Positions 9,721 to 18,687 of a stretch of 64,000 nt of DNA are shown piece by piece; position 1 is the first letter of the stretch, and each line of letters starts with the position of its first letter. A program made the translations under genes and the position numbers. Below the pieces are notes generated by a model. The model saw only the letters and a program-made list of their open reading frames with translations. It was not told the origin of the DNA and searched no databases. Location of the stretch: assembly GCF_000760935.2 (NCBI RefSeq), contig NZ_CP049744.1, positions 682,001 through 746,000 of the forward strand. The letters are read 5' to 3'. The DNA is from Rhodococcoides fascians A25f. Lineage in GTDB: Bacteria > Actinomycetota > Actinomycetes > Mycobacteriales > Mycobacteriaceae.

Positions 9721-11028
9721 TCATACGGCTGGGCGGTTGTCGATCAGACGGCGGGCTTTACCGATGGAACGCTCGAGAGCTGCCGGTGCGACGACATCGA
9801 CCGCAATGCTGACGCCGATACGATCCTTGACCAGCTTCTTCAGCGTCGCCGCTGCTGTTGCGTGCGTGTCGAGGGGAACGTCTGGGCGGGCTTCGACGAG
9901 TACCGTCATCGAGTCCATGCGGCCTGCGCGCTCGAGCACGCACTGGAATTGCGGTGCCAGAGCGGGAACTGCCAGGATCAGCTCTTCGATCTGCGTCGGG
10001 AAGAGATTGACGCCGCGCAGAATGATCATGTCGTCGGTGCGGCCGGTGACCTTCTGCATCCGACGCATCGTGCGGGCAGTTCCGGGCAGCAGACGGGTCA
10101 GATCGCGGGTGCGGTAGCGGATGATCGGCATCGCTTCCTTGGACAAGGATGTGAACACCAGTTCACCCTCCTCACCGTCGGGCAGGACTTCGCCGGTCAC
10201 CGGATCGATGACCTCCGGGTAGAAATGATCCTCCCAAATGTGGAGTCCGTCCTTGGTTTCGACGCATTCCATCGCGACACCCGGTCCCATGACCTCGGAC
10301 AGGCCGTAGATGTCGACGGCGTCCATGTCGAGGGTCTTCTCGATCTCCTTGCGCATCTCCTCGGTCCAGGGCTCTGCGCCGAAGACACCGGTTCTCAGCG
10401 AGGTCTTGGCCGGGTCGATGCCCTTCTTGACCATCGCGTCCACGATCGTGAGCATGTAGGACGGCGTCACCATGATTGCGTCGGGCTCGAAGTCCTCGAT
10501 GAGCTGGATCTGACGATCGGTCATACCACCGGACATCGGAATGACGGTGCAGCCCAGTCGTTCTGCGCCGTAGTGCGCTCCGAGTCCGCCGGTGAAGAGT
10601 CCGTATCCGTAGGCCACGTGCACCTTGTCGGACGGCTTCACCCCGCCTGCGCGAAGGCTACGGGCGATGAGGTCCGCCCAATTGCTGATGTCGTTCGCGG
10701 TGTATCCGACGACGGTCGGTCGGCCGGTGGTGCCCGAGGACGCATGAATGCGCGAGACCTGGTTCTGCGGGACGGCGAACATGCCGAACGGATAGTTCTC
10801 GCGCAGATCCTTCTTCGCGGTGAACGGGAACTTCGCCAGATCCGACAGGTCCTTCAGATCGGTCGGATGCACACCGGCGTCGTCGAAGGCCTTCTTGTAA
10901 TGCGGAACGTTGTCGTAGGCGTGCTGCAGTGACCACTGCAGGCGCTCCAACTGGAGAGTGGAGATTCGATCCCGGGACGCGAATTCGATGTCGGGGGTGT
11001 CTGTGGGGGCGGACAGCACACTGGTCAT
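9721..11028 (-). CDS. paaK: Phenylacetate-CoA ligase
   Basis: Activates phenylacetate to phenylacetyl-CoA with ATP, the committing step of the paa pathway, in the cytoplasm. The 435-residue product has the expected family length. The adenylate-binding motif SSGTTGRP lies at about residues 97-104. Later motifs DIYGLSEVMGPGVAMEC, YRTRDL and GRTDDMIILRGVNLFP are the usual adenylation-domain signatures. I chose the ATG at 11028, preceded by GAGAGAG; the longer frame only reads back through paaE. It is the sixth gene of the paaABCDEK run. Confidence 0.97.
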   Translation of the reverse strand: MTSVLSAPTDTPDIEFASRDRISTLQLERLQWSLQHAYDNVPHYKKAFDDAGVHPTDLKDLSDLAKFPFTAKKDLRENYPFGMFAVPQNQVSRIHASSGTTGRPTVVGYTANDISNWADLIARSLRAGGVKPSDKVHVAYGYGLFTGGLGAHYGAERLGCTVIPMSGGMTDRQIQLIEDFEPDAIMVTPSYMLTIVDAMVKKGIDPAKTSLRTGVFGAEPWTEEMRKEIEKTLDMDAVDIYGLSEVMGPGVAMECVETKDGLHIWEDHFYPEVIDPVTGEVLPDGEEGELVFTSLSKEAMPIIRYRTRDLTRLLPGTARTMRRMQKVTGRTDDMIILRGVNLFPTQIEELILAVPALAPQFQCVLERAGRMDSMTVLVEARPDVPLDTHATAAATLKKLVKDRIGVSIAVDVVAPAALERSIGKARRLIDNRPAV

Positions 11029-11047
11029 GATTGCTCTCTCGTTGGTC

Positions 11048-12142
11048 TCAGGCGTCGAAGTCGACGGTGACGGTGTCGCTGAGTGGGTAGGTCTGGCAGG
11101 TGAGCACGAAGCCGGCATCGACTTCGTTGTCTTCCAATGCGTAGTTGCGCCGCATATCCGTCTCGCCGAACGTGATCTTCGCGCGGCAGGTGCCGCACAC
11201 CCCGCCCTTGCACGCGAAGGGAAGATCGGAGCGCAGTTGCTCGGCGGAGTCGAGGATCGACTCGTCCTGCGGCAGTGCACCTGTCACCTCACGGCCGTCG
11301 AGGATGATCGTGACCTCGCTGCTCGGGCCGGTGATGCCCGGTTCGCGATGCTTCTCCTGCGGCGGGGGCACGTCGTCGACATAGAACAGCTCGGCGTGGA
11401 TGCTGGTCTTCGCCACACCGAGGTCTCCGAGAACCTGTTGGGCATCGGTGACCATCCCGAACGGGCCACACAGCCAGAAATGATCGATATCCGGTGTGGC
11501 GACGACGGTGTCGAGTATCTCGCGCAGTCGTTCGGCGTCGAGTCTTCCGCTGAACAGTTCGACCTCGCGCGGCTCCCTGGACAGGACGTGAATGACGTCG
11601 AACCGGCTGCCGTACTGGTCTTTCAGGTCCGCGATCTCCTCGGCGAACATCACCGTTCGGGTCCGCCGATTACCGTACAGCAGAACGACTTCGGCGTCGG
11701 GGTTGGTCAGGACCGAGGCGGCGATCGAGAGCATCGGGGTGATGCCCGAGCCGGCCGCGATGAGAACGTGCCTGCCCGCCTCGGCCGGATCGGCGTGGAA
11801 GGTGCCGGTGGGCCCCTGAACATCGATTCGATCGCCTGCCTTGACGTCGTGGACCAACCACGAGGAGAACAGGCCGTCGCTCACCTCCCGCACGCCGACG
11901 CGGGGACGCGCGCCCACCGGTGCGCAGATCGAGTAGGAGCGGCGGTGCTCGACGCCGTCGACCGTACGGCTGAGCATCAGGGATTGTCCTGGGCGAAAGT
12001 CGAATTCGTCCGTGAGGTGTTCGGGCACGTCGAACGTGACGGCCACGGCGTCGTCGCACAGTGACTCGACGTCCGCGACGGTCAACGTGTGAAAAGGCTT
12101 GTTCCGCAGATTCTTCTGTACGGGTTCGGCGGTGACGGTCAT
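11048..12142 (-). CDS. paaE: Phenylacetyl-CoA epoxidase reductase subunit
   Basis: Reductase that passes electrons from NADPH to the PaaA diiron site. The 364-residue protein has an N-terminal ferredoxin-NADP reductase-type domain (RRSYSICAPVG for flavin, GSGITPML for nucleotide) and a C-terminal plant-type 2Fe-2S ferredoxin domain. The cluster cysteines are visible in FACKGGVCGTCRAK and LTCQTYP. The start ATG at 12142 overlaps the paaD stop by ATGA. This is the standard order paaABCDE. Confidence 0.97.
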   Translation of the reverse strand: MTVTAEPVQKNLRNKPFHTLTVADVESLCDDAVAVTFDVPEHLTDEFDFRPGQSLMLSRTVDGVEHRRSYSICAPVGARPRVGVREVSDGLFSSWLVHDVKAGDRIDVQGPTGTFHADPAEAGRHVLIAAGSGITPMLSIAASVLTNPDAEVVLLYGNRRTRTVMFAEEIADLKDQYGSRFDVIHVLSREPREVELFSGRLDAERLREILDTVVATPDIDHFWLCGPFGMVTDAQQVLGDLGVAKTSIHAELFYVDDVPPPQEKHREPGITGPSSEVTIILDGREVTGALPQDESILDSAEQLRSDLPFACKGGVCGTCRAKITFGETDMRRNYALEDNEVDAGFVLTCQTYPLSDTVTVDFDA

Positions 12143-12648
12143 CAGATTTCCTTCACGTGGTCGAAGGGCTCGAGGCAGTCGTCGCACCGGTACTGGGCTT
12201 TGCAGAGGGTGGCACCGAACTCGGAGGTGAGGCGGGTATTGGTGGAACTGCATTGGGGGCAGGCGATCTGCCGTGGTTTCACTGTCAGGGTCAACGGGAC
12301 CGGACCGCTCGTCCGCGCCGGGGCGGGGCCGGGTACGGAGTAGCCGGCTTCGCGAAGCTTGCGCAGGCCTTCCTCGGAGATCCAGTCGGTGCTCCACGCG
12401 GGGGAGAGGCTGGTGACGATCTCGACGTCGGAGTAGCCGTGGTCGGTGAGCTTGTGCGCGATGTCGTCGCGCATCGTCGCCATCGCCGGGCATCCCGAGT
12501 ACGTCGGAGTGATCGTGACGAGCACACTGCCGTTCTCGCGTACCTCGACGTCGCGCAGGACGCCGAGGTCGTCGAGAGTGAGCAACGGCATCTCGGGATC
12601 CATGACGGTCGCGGCGATCTCGCGTGCCGTTCGTTCGAGAGTGGTCAC
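12142..12648 (-). CDS. paaD: Phenylacetyl-CoA epoxidase assembly protein
   Basis: PaaD-type protein of 168 residues, thought to help metal-site maturation of the epoxidase. It has an N-terminal DUF59/MIP18-like domain (MDPEMPLLTLDDLGVLRDV, TPTYSGCPA) and a C-terminal zinc-ribbon-like tail with four Cys in CPQC and CDDC. The start is GTG at 12648, set by GGAGGGAG upstream and a GTGA overlap with the paaC stop. The frame stays open back through paaC, but that is overlap, not a fusion. Confidence 0.95.
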   Translation of the reverse strand: MTTLERTAREIAATVMDPEMPLLTLDDLGVLRDVEVRENGSVLVTITPTYSGCPAMATMRDDIAHKLTDHGYSDVEIVTSLSPAWSTDWISEEGLRKLREAGYSVPGPAPARTSGPVPLTLTVKPRQIACPQCSSTNTRLTSEFGATLCKAQYRCDDCLEPFDHVKEI

Positions 12649-13562
12649 CAGACTCCCTCCGGATGCGCTCTCGCCACGACCTGCATCTCGGCGATCAGCG
12701 GGCCGAATGCCTCGGTGTGGATACCGCACCTGCCGCCGCGGCCGCCGATGGTGCCGACCGACTTGCCCTCGGGTGCCTCCAACTCGGCGGCGTGCAGCAC
12801 CTGCGCGAGAACGGAATCGAACTCCTCGCGCACGTCGCGTGGGTCGACGCCGACACCGACCTTCGCGAGGGCGATCTCCTCGTCCGTCGGCACGAACAGT
12901 TCGGAGACGTACGGCCAGATCCGAGCCACGGCGTCGCGCACGCGTCGCTTCGATTCGTCCGTACCGCAGCCCAGGGTGACGACCCAGCGAGCCGAGTAGT
13001 CGCGGTGGTACGTCAGCTCTTTGACGCCCTTGTTCGCAACCGCGGCGAGAACGGGATCTCGGGAATCCTGCAGGCGAGTGAAGACTGCGAGCCGCCACGT
13101 CGAGAACACCAGCAGGCGCACCTGAGATTTGGCGAAGTCACCGTTGTCGAGCTCGGTGAGTCGTACGTTCCTGAATCCGGCCTCGTCGCGGAAGAACGTG
13201 AGCGCGTCCTCGGCCGGTGCGGGGGAGGTGTCCGAGATGAACGGCACGACCGTCGGATCGGCCTTGGCGGCACGGGCCAGCAGCAGCCGGGCCTGCCCGA
13301 GCAGGTCGAGGCCGACATTGGCCAGCGCCACTTCTTCTTCGAGTTCCGGTGCGCGGGTGCTCCACTCGGCGAGGCGCTGCGAGCTGATCAGCGCATCGTC
13401 GCCGAGCATGAGGCAGTATGCGGCAAGAGCTTTGAGGTCGACGTCGTCGGGAACGGTGGTGTCGACTCCGGCGAGTGGGTCGTCGAAGCTCGTGCCGAAT
13501 GCCCACTGCCCGTGCGAATCCTCGTCGACGAGGCCCTCGTAGGCGCTGTCGTGATCGGTCAT
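12645..13562 (-). CDS. paaC: Phenylacetyl-CoA epoxidase structural subunit
   Basis: Non-catalytic ferritin-like partner of PaaA, 305 residues. It follows the PaaC family across its length, including LAAYCLMLGDDALISSQRL and ALANVGLDLLGQARLLL near the N-terminus. It forms the core of the multicomponent monooxygenase with PaaA. It lies about 43 bases after paaB and overlaps paaD by GTGA, so the subunits are made in step. Confidence 0.96.
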   Translation of the reverse strand: MTDHDSAYEGLVDEDSHGQWAFGTSFDDPLAGVDTTVPDDVDLKALAAYCLMLGDDALISSQRLAEWSTRAPELEEEVALANVGLDLLGQARLLLARAAKADPTVVPFISDTSPAPAEDALTFFRDEAGFRNVRLTELDNGDFAKSQVRLLVFSTWRLAVFTRLQDSRDPVLAAVANKGVKELTYHRDYSARWVVTLGCGTDESKRRVRDAVARIWPYVSELFVPTDEEIALAKVGVGVDPRDVREEFDSVLAQVLHAAELEAPEGKSVGTIGGRGGRCGIHTEAFGPLIAEMQVVARAHPEGVW

Positions 13563-13605
13563 GAGTACTTGTCCTCGGATTAGTGGTGTTGCAGCGGTAC
13601 GGGTC

Positions 13606-13968
13606 TCACATGTGGGGAACGTTGTCGGGGATCTCGTAGAACGTCGGGTGGCGGTAGACCTTGTCGCCGCTCGGTGCGAAGAACGGATCCTTTTCCGACG
13701 GTGAGGACGCGACGATCGAGTTGGACGGAACCACCCAGATGCTGACGCCTTCGTTGCGGCGGGTGTAGACGTCGCGAGCGTGACGGAGGGCCATGTGGTC
13801 GTCGGCGGCGTGGAGTGATCCGACGTGCACGTGGTTCAGGCCGCGCTTGCCCCGGAGGAATACCTCGTACAACGGCCAATCGGCCTTGACCGCTTCCTTT
13901 TTGGGCTCTACCGGAACACCCTCGGTAGGCACTGCTCCGTGGCCGCCCTCTGCGGTGAACTCGCTCAT
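13606..13968 (-). CDS. paaB: Phenylacetyl-CoA epoxidase subunit B
   Basis: Small 120-residue subunit of the phenylacetyl-CoA 1,2-epoxidase. The PaaB signature runs from [20 protein letters not shown] through [12 protein letters not shown]. The first thirty residues are a polar, poorly conserved tail. Its ATG at 13968 overlaps the paaA stop by ATGA. The longer frame upstream is antisense-like sequence of paaA and is not used. Confidence 0.95.
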   Translation of the reverse strand: MSEFTAEGGHGAVPTEGVPVEPKKEAVKADWPLYEVFLRGKRGLNHVHVGSLHAADDHMALRHARDVYTRRNEGVSIWVVPSNSIVASSPSEKDPFFAPSGDKVYRHPTFYEIPDNVPHM

Positions 13969-14912
13969 GATGCTGCGTTCCTCTCGGCAAAAGCGGTTGC
14001 GGCCTCGCGGACCCAGGCTCCGCCGTCGTGGGCTGCCCGACGGTTCGCGATGCGCTCGACGTTGGAGGCTCCGTTGCCCTTGATCACCTGCATGAACTCG
14101 GACCAGTCGGGCTCGCCGAAGTCGTGCGACTTGCGCTCCTCGTTCCACTTCAGGTCCGGGTCGGGGAAGGTGACGCCCAGTGCCTTCGCCTGCGGGATGG
14201 ACATGTCGACGAAGCGTTGGCGCAGTTCGTCGTTGGTGTGGCGCTTGATGCCCCACTTCATGGACTGCTCGGTGTTGGGGGACTCGTCGTCCGGCGGGCC
14301 GAACATCATCAGTGCGGGCCACCACCAACGGTTCACCGATTCCTGAACCATGGCGCGCTGTTCGTCGGTGCCGCGCATCATCGTGGCGAGCAGCTCGTAG
14401 CCCTGTCGCTGATGGAACGACTCCTCTTTGCAGACGCGGATCATCGCGCGTGCGTACGGGCCGAAGCTGCTGCGGCACAGGGGAACCTGGTTACAGATCG
14501 CTGCACCGTCGACGAGCCAGCCGATGGTGCCCACGTCGGCGTACGTCAGGGTGGGGTAGTTGAAGATCGAGGAGTACTTCTGCTTGCCCTCGATGAGCTT
14601 GACCGTCAGATCGGCGCGGTCTGCACCGAGCGTCTCGGCGGCGGAGTACAGGTATAGGCCGTGGCCGGCTTCGTCCTGCACCTTGGCCATCAGGATCGCC
14701 TTGCGGCGCAATGACGGCGCACGAGTGAGCCAGTTGCCCTCCGGCTGCATACCGATGATCTCGGAGTGCGCATGCTGGGCGATCTGGCGGATGAGCGACT
14801 TGCGGTAGCCGTCGGGCATCCAGTCGCGGGGCTCGACGCGCTGTTCGCGGGCGACGGTGTCATCGAACCCGTCCTGCAGCGTCTCGGCGGACAAGGTGTT
14901 TGACGTGGTCAT
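13965..14912 (-). CDS. paaA: Phenylacetyl-CoA epoxidase catalytic subunit
   Basis: Diiron oxygenase subunit that epoxidises the ring of phenylacetyl-CoA. The protein has 315 residues. Metal-site residues are visible in [14 protein letters not shown] and in the E-x2-H motif of [17 protein letters not shown] precedes the ATG at 14912; an ATG 15 bases upstream has no such site. It is the first gene of a six-gene coupled operon. A PaaR-type palindrome sits 16 bases before the start codon. Confidence 0.97.
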   Translation of the reverse strand: MTTSNTLSAETLQDGFDDTVAREQRVEPRDWMPDGYRKSLIRQIAQHAHSEIIGMQPEGNWLTRAPSLRRKAILMAKVQDEAGHGLYLYSAAETLGADRADLTVKLIEGKQKYSSIFNYPTLTYADVGTIGWLVDGAAICNQVPLCRSSFGPYARAMIRVCKEESFHQRQGYELLATMMRGTDEQRAMVQESVNRWWWPALMMFGPPDDESPNTEQSMKWGIKRHTNDELRQRFVDMSIPQAKALGVTFPDPDLKWNEERKSHDFGEPDWSEFMQVIKGNGASNVERIANRRAAHDGGAWVREAATAFAERNAAS

Positions 14913-14928
14913 AAGTCCTACTTTCATT

Positions 14929-14942
14929 ACCGAATGATCGGT
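14929..14942. promoter_or_regulatory. PaaR-type operator upstream of paaA
   Basis: ACCGAATGATCGGT, an inverted repeat of ACCGA with a four-base centre, lies 16 bases before the paaA start. It matches the palindromes at 18611, 19435, 24885 and 43981. Repression of paaABCDEK until phenylacetyl-CoA builds up is the expected role for actinobacterial PaaR. Confidence 0.75.
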
Positions 14943-14969
14943 TGGTAACCAGTATGCCTCGAGTGCGGC

Positions 14970-15015
14970 TTCGCGCACAAGAGTGGCGAGAGCGGCTTCG
15001 CCGCACGTGCGCGAA
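14970..15015 (-). terminator. Hairpin between paaG and paaA
   Basis: TTCGCGCAC at 14970-14978 pairs with GTGCGCGAA at 15007-15015. A smaller GC-rich stem (GGCGA with TCGCC) lies inside the 28-base loop. It follows the paaG stop by about 27 bases and precedes the paaA operator. No T-run is visible, so it may slow or separate transcription rather than end it fully. Confidence 0.4.
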
Positions 15016-15042
15016 ACCTCGTAGCAGGGGTCGAGTTTCCGC

Positions 15043-15813
15043 TCACATGCCGACGAAGGAGGCTCTCTTTTTCGCCAGAAACGCATCCACCGCTGCCTTG
15101 TGGTCCTGCGTCTGGCCCAGAGCGGTCTGTGCCTGCGCCTCGCGGTCCAGTGCGTCGGACAGTCCGGAGCGCGCGATCAGCGACTTGACCTGCTTGAAGG
15201 CCTGGGTGGGGCCGGACGCGAGGGAGGTGGCCAGCGTGCGCGCTGTCTCGAGAACATCCGCATCGTCGACGACGCGGTGCACCAGGCCCCAGTCGAGGGC
15301 CTGCGCGGCGGTGATCTTGTCGCCGAGCAGCATCAGACCCGCGGCCCGGCTCGATCCCAGTGCCTCGACCAACGTGTAGCTCAATCCCGAGTCACTGGCC
15401 AGGGCGATGCCGGTGAAAGCCGTCGCGAACGACGACTTGGTGCCGGCCACTCGGATGTCTCCGGCCAGTGCGATCCCGAGACCTGCGCCGACGCATGCGC
15501 CGGGGATGGCCACGACGATCGGCACCTCGAGCGCTGCGAGCCCTCGGATGACAGGGTTGTAGTGCTCACCGACGGTGTCCATCGCCGTGGCCGGATCGGC
15601 CTCGAGCGCGGTGACGTGCTCACCCAGATCCTGGCCGACGCAGAAGTTCTTGCCCTCGGCGGTGATCAATACGGCACGGACCTCTGGTGCGGCGGCGTTC
15701 TGAACGGCCTCCGCCAACGCGAGCTTCGTCGTGACGTCGAGGGCGTTGTGTGCCTCGGGGCGCGCGACGGTGATGGTCGCCAGGCCGTCGGTGATGTCGA
15801 ACCGTACCGTCAT
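15043..15813 (-). CDS. paaG: Ring-1,2-epoxyphenylacetyl-CoA isomerase (enoyl-CoA hydratase/isomerase family)
   Basis: Crotonase-fold protein of 256 residues. PaaG converts the ring epoxide to the oxepin and later moves a double bond. The first hydratase Glu is absent ([15 protein letters not shown]) while an acidic residue is kept in [10 protein letters not shown], as expected for isomerases rather than hydratases. The ATG at 15813 overlaps the paaH stop by ATGA, so I prefer it to an in-frame TTG 12 bases upstream. It ends the paaJFHG run. Confidence 0.85.
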   Translation of the reverse strand: MTVRFDITDGLATITVARPEAHNALDVTTKLALAEAVQNAAAPEVRAVLITAEGKNFCVGQDLGEHVTALEADPATAMDTVGEHYNPVIRGLAALEVPIVVAIPGACVGAGLGIALAGDIRVAGTKSSFATAFTGIALASDSGLSYTLVEALGSSRAAGLMLLGDKITAAQALDWGLVHRVVDDADVLETARTLATSLASGPTQAFKQVKSLIARSGLSDALDREAQAQTALGQTQDHKAAVDAFLAKKRASFVGM

Positions 15814-16661
15814 GCGTTCGTCCAATCGTGAAAGCCGCGACCGGACTTGCGTCCGATGTCACCGCGAGCAACCATGTCTCGCAACAACTGCGGGGGTGTG
15901 AACCTGTCGCCGAGGGTCGACGCCAGGTGTTCTGCGATCGCGAGCCGAACGTCCAACCCGACGAGGTCGGTGGACCGCAACGGACCCATCGGATGCTTGT
16001 ACCCGAGTTCCATGGCTCGATCGATGGATTCGGCGTCGGCGACGCCCTCCTCCAACATCCGAATGGCTTCGAGCCCGAGGCAGACGCCGAGGCGTGACGT
16101 CGCAAAACCGGGGGAGTCGTTGACGAGCACCTCGGTCTTGCCGAGGAGCGACACCCATTGCTGTACTCGCTGCACCACGTCCGGGGAGGTGGCCGGCGCG
16201 CGCACGATCTCGACGAGAGTCGACGCCGGAACCGGGTTGAAGAAGTGCATTCCGATGAAGCGGCTCGGATCACTCAGTGCTGCGCCGAGTTCGGCGATGG
16301 ATATCGAGCTCGTGTTCGACGCGATGACGGTTTCGGGCCCGGCGATCTTGTCGACGAGAGCAAGTACCTCGACCTTGAGCGACGGGATCTCGGGGACGGC
16401 TTCGACAACCAGGTCGAGGTCGGCCGGGAGATCGGCAGGCCCGGCAACGGTGGAGACCCGGGCGAGAATGGCCGACGGGTCCTCGCTGAGTTTGCCGCGC
16501 TCGTGCGCCCGGTCGAGTCCGGTCGAGACTCGACCGAGGGCTGCTTGTTGGTCGGCTGCCTCGGCGATGACGACGGTGGATCCGAGGGCTGCGAACACCT
16601 GCGCGATCCCCGCGCCCATCCGGCCGCCGCCGACGATGGCCACGTGCGTAGGAACTGTCAT
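15810..16661 (-). CDS. paaH: 3-hydroxyacyl-CoA dehydrogenase (3-hydroxyadipyl-CoA)
   Basis: NAD-dependent dehydrogenase of 283 residues, the short form. The N-terminal Rossmann motif is VAIVGGGRMGAGIAQVFA. The catalytic His lies in RFIGMHFFNPVP, followed by the C-terminal helical domain (MELGYKHPMGPLRSTDLVGLD). In the paa pathway it oxidises 3-hydroxyadipyl-CoA to 3-oxoadipyl-CoA. GGAGAAAAAG precedes the ATG, and it overlaps paaF by ATGA. Confidence 0.92.
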   Translation of the reverse strand: MTVPTHVAIVGGGRMGAGIAQVFAALGSTVVIAEAADQQAALGRVSTGLDRAHERGKLSEDPSAILARVSTVAGPADLPADLDLVVEAVPEIPSLKVEVLALVDKIAGPETVIASNTSSISIAELGAALSDPSRFIGMHFFNPVPASTLVEIVRAPATSPDVVQRVQQWVSLLGKTEVLVNDSPGFATSRLGVCLGLEAIRMLEEGVADAESIDRAMELGYKHPMGPLRSTDLVGLDVRLAIAEHLASTLGDRFTPPQLLRDMVARGDIGRKSGRGFHDWTNA

Positions 16662-17380
16662 TTCTTTTTCTCCAGAAATGCCGTCATTCGGCGTTGTTTG
16701 TCTTCGGTCTCGAACAGCACGGCCTGCGCGATGTCGTCGGCCCACGGGTGTGAACCAGGAGCATCGAGAATCTTCTTGGTCAGCTTCAGCGCCAGAGGTG
16801 CTTGCTTGGCAATGCGATCCGCGAGGGAATGCGCTGCGGCCAAGGGCTCGTCGACGACGTCGAGCACCAGGCCGGAACGGAGTGCCACCTGAGCGTCGAG
16901 CGTCCGGCCACCGAGGAGAACCTGCTTCGCGACGGACACTCCCACCAAAGTCGGTAGCCGGTAGCTGGCCCCGGCGGCAGCCATGATGCCCAGCCCTGGT
17001 TCGGGATTACCGAACACGGCCGTCGGCGACGCGATACGGATGTCGCAGGCGTAGGACAGCTCGGCTCCGCCCCCGAGTGCGTAGCCGCGCACCGCGGCGA
17101 TCGTCGGCAGGGGGAGTGCGGCGATGCGGTCGAACAGGTTTCGGTTGATGCCGCGCAACGCATCGTCGCGGGTGCGGGCCCGCAGCTGATTGATGTCGGC
17201 ACCCCCGGCGAAGTGCTCGCCCGCTCCGGTCAGAATGACGATTCTCGGATCCTGCTCCACGAGCGCGCACACCTCGTGCAGCTCACCGATCATCTCGGAA
17301 TCGATTGCGTTGCGCTGCTTCTCGCGATTCAGGGTGACGACAACGCGGTCCGTCAGCTCCTCCACGACGAGCGTGTTCAC
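16658..17380 (-). CDS. paaF: Enoyl-CoA hydratase (2,3-dehydroadipyl-CoA hydratase)
   Basis: Crotonase-family hydratase of 240 residues. Both catalytic Glu positions are kept, in GGGAELSYACDIRIAS and FGNPEPGLGI. That separates it from the isomerase-like paaG two genes on. In the pathway it hydrates 2,3-dehydroadipyl-CoA. The start is GTG at 17380, overlapping the thiolase stop by GTGA. Confidence 0.88.
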   Translation of the reverse strand: MNTLVVEELTDRVVVTLNREKQRNAIDSEMIGELHEVCALVEQDPRIVILTGAGEHFAGGADINQLRARTRDDALRGINRNLFDRIAALPLPTIAAVRGYALGGGAELSYACDIRIASPTAVFGNPEPGLGIMAAAGASYRLPTLVGVSVAKQVLLGGRTLDAQVALRSGLVLDVVDEPLAAAHSLADRIAKQAPLALKLTKKILDAPGSHPWADDIAQAVLFETEDKQRRMTAFLEKKK

Positions 17381-18576
17381 GGTGCCTCGATCAACATCGA
17401 CACGCCTTGCCCGACGCCGACGCAGAGCGTCGCGAGTCCGCGGGACGCTTTCTCACGTTCCATCCGGCCCAATAGCGTCAACAGAATTCGAGCACCCGAC
17501 GAGCCGAGAGGGTGGCCGAGAGCGATGGCACCGCCGTCGGCGTTGACGATGTTCTCGTCGAGCTTCAGCTGGCGGATGACGCCGAGGGACTGTGCCGCGA
17601 AGGCCTCGTTGAGTTCGACGGCACCCAGATCCTCGACCGACCATCCTGCGCGGGCGAGCGCCTTCTGTGTGGACGGCACCGGCCCGAGCCCCATGATGTG
17701 CGGTGCGATACCCGCACTCGCGCTGGTGACGATGCGTCCGCGAACCTCGAGGCCGTACTTGTTCACGGCTTCTTCCGATGCCACCACCAATGCCGACGCA
17801 CCGTCGGTGAACGGCGACGAGGTGCCTGCGGTGACGATGCCGTTCTTGCGGAAGACGGTCTTCAGCGTGCCGAGCTTCTCCAGTGTGGTGCCGCGACGGG
17901 GTGTTTCGTCCTCGGTGACCTCGCCGTTCTTGGTCGTGACGGGCACGATCTCGTCGGCGAAGCGTCCGGCGTCCTGGGCGGCGACGGCTCGCTGCTGACT
18001 GCGGAACGCGAAGGCGTCGGACTCCTCGCGGGTGATGCCCTCGCTGAGCGCAACCTCCTCGGCGGTTTCGCCCATCGACAGAGTGATCTTGGGATCGGTC
18101 CCCGCGTCGTGGGAGGCGAAGGTCGGATTGGTGAATCGCCAGCCGAGGGAGGTGTCGAAGATTTCTCCGGGCTTGGCCCACGCGGTTCCCGGCTTGGCCA
18201 TGACCCACGGCGCGCGTGTCATGGACTCGACGCCACCGGCGACGATGATGTCGGCCTCACCGCTGCGAATGGTGCTGGCGGCATTCGCAACTGCAGTCAG
18301 TCCGCTCGCGCACAGGCGGTTGACGGTATATCCCGGCACCGTGTGCGGAAGACCCGCGAGCAGAACGGCCATTCTCGCCACATCACGATTGTCCTCGCCT
18401 GCCTGGTTCGCGGCGCCCAGAATCACCTCGTCGATCCGGTCGACGGGCACACCCGCGCGCCGGACCGCCTCCGCGACGACCAGCCCGGCCAGATCGTCGG
18501 GGCGCACCGAGGCCAGTGCTCCGCCGTAGCGTCCGTGCGGCGTGCGTGCGCCGGCCACGAGAAATACTTCGCCCAC
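17377..18576 (-). CDS. paaJ: 3-oxoadipyl-CoA/3-oxo-5,6-dehydrosuberyl-CoA thiolase
   Basis: Thiolase of 399 residues that ends the pathway by releasing acetyl-CoA and succinyl-CoA. The nucleophilic Cys is at about residue 89 in NRLCASG. The catalytic His is in GGAIALGHPLGSSGAR (about 355) and the second Cys is in LCVGVGQG (about 385). The start is GTG at 18576, fixed by GGAGGAG eight bases upstream; the longer frame crosses the operator and paaR. It opens the paaJFHG operon. Confidence 0.94.
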   Translation of the reverse strand: MGEVFLVAGARTPHGRYGGALASVRPDDLAGLVVAEAVRRAGVPVDRIDEVILGAANQAGEDNRDVARMAVLLAGLPHTVPGYTVNRLCASGLTAVANAASTIRSGEADIIVAGGVESMTRAPWVMAKPGTAWAKPGEIFDTSLGWRFTNPTFASHDAGTDPKITLSMGETAEEVALSEGITREESDAFAFRSQQRAVAAQDAGRFADEIVPVTTKNGEVTEDETPRRGTTLEKLGTLKTVFRKNGIVTAGTSSPFTDGASALVVASEEAVNKYGLEVRGRIVTSASAGIAPHIMGLGPVPSTQKALARAGWSVEDLGAVELNEAFAAQSLGVIRQLKLDENIVNADGGAIALGHPLGSSGARILLTLLGRMEREKASRGLATLCVGVGQGVSMLIEAP

Positions 18577-18605
18577 TTGAAATCTCCTCCGTACGGTTGC
18601 GTCAT

Positions 18606-18634
18606 TAATAACCGAACATTCGGTCGTTTGGCAA
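18606..18634 (-). promoter_or_regulatory. Predicted paaJ promoter
   Basis: On the minus strand TTGCCA (18629-18634) and TTATTA (18606-18611) are separated by 17 bases. The PaaR-type operator fills the spacer, an arrangement that would block RNA polymerase when the repressor is bound. Confidence 0.5.
18611..18624. promoter_or_regulatory. PaaR-type operator between paaJ and paaR
   Basis: ACCGAACATTCGGT has full ACCGA/TCGGT arms. It lies in the divergent region, 35 bases before paaJ and about 63 before paaR, so it may control both the catabolic operon and the regulator itself. Confidence 0.8.
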
Positions 18635-18687
18635 GGTTTGCTGCCCACGGTGCTGTGGAATCGGGCGTCGACTGAGAAGATGTGGCA

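Noticed and set aside
9043-10932. A 629-codon plus-strand open frame across the AraC-type and paaK genes
   Set aside because: It is antisense to two well-recognised genes, has no family sequence, and is the usual long shadow frame of high-GC DNA.
12142-13098. Possible PaaC-PaaD fusion from one open frame
   Set aside because: The frame continues upstream only by chance; a GTG with GGAGGGAG and a GTGA overlap fixes separate genes.
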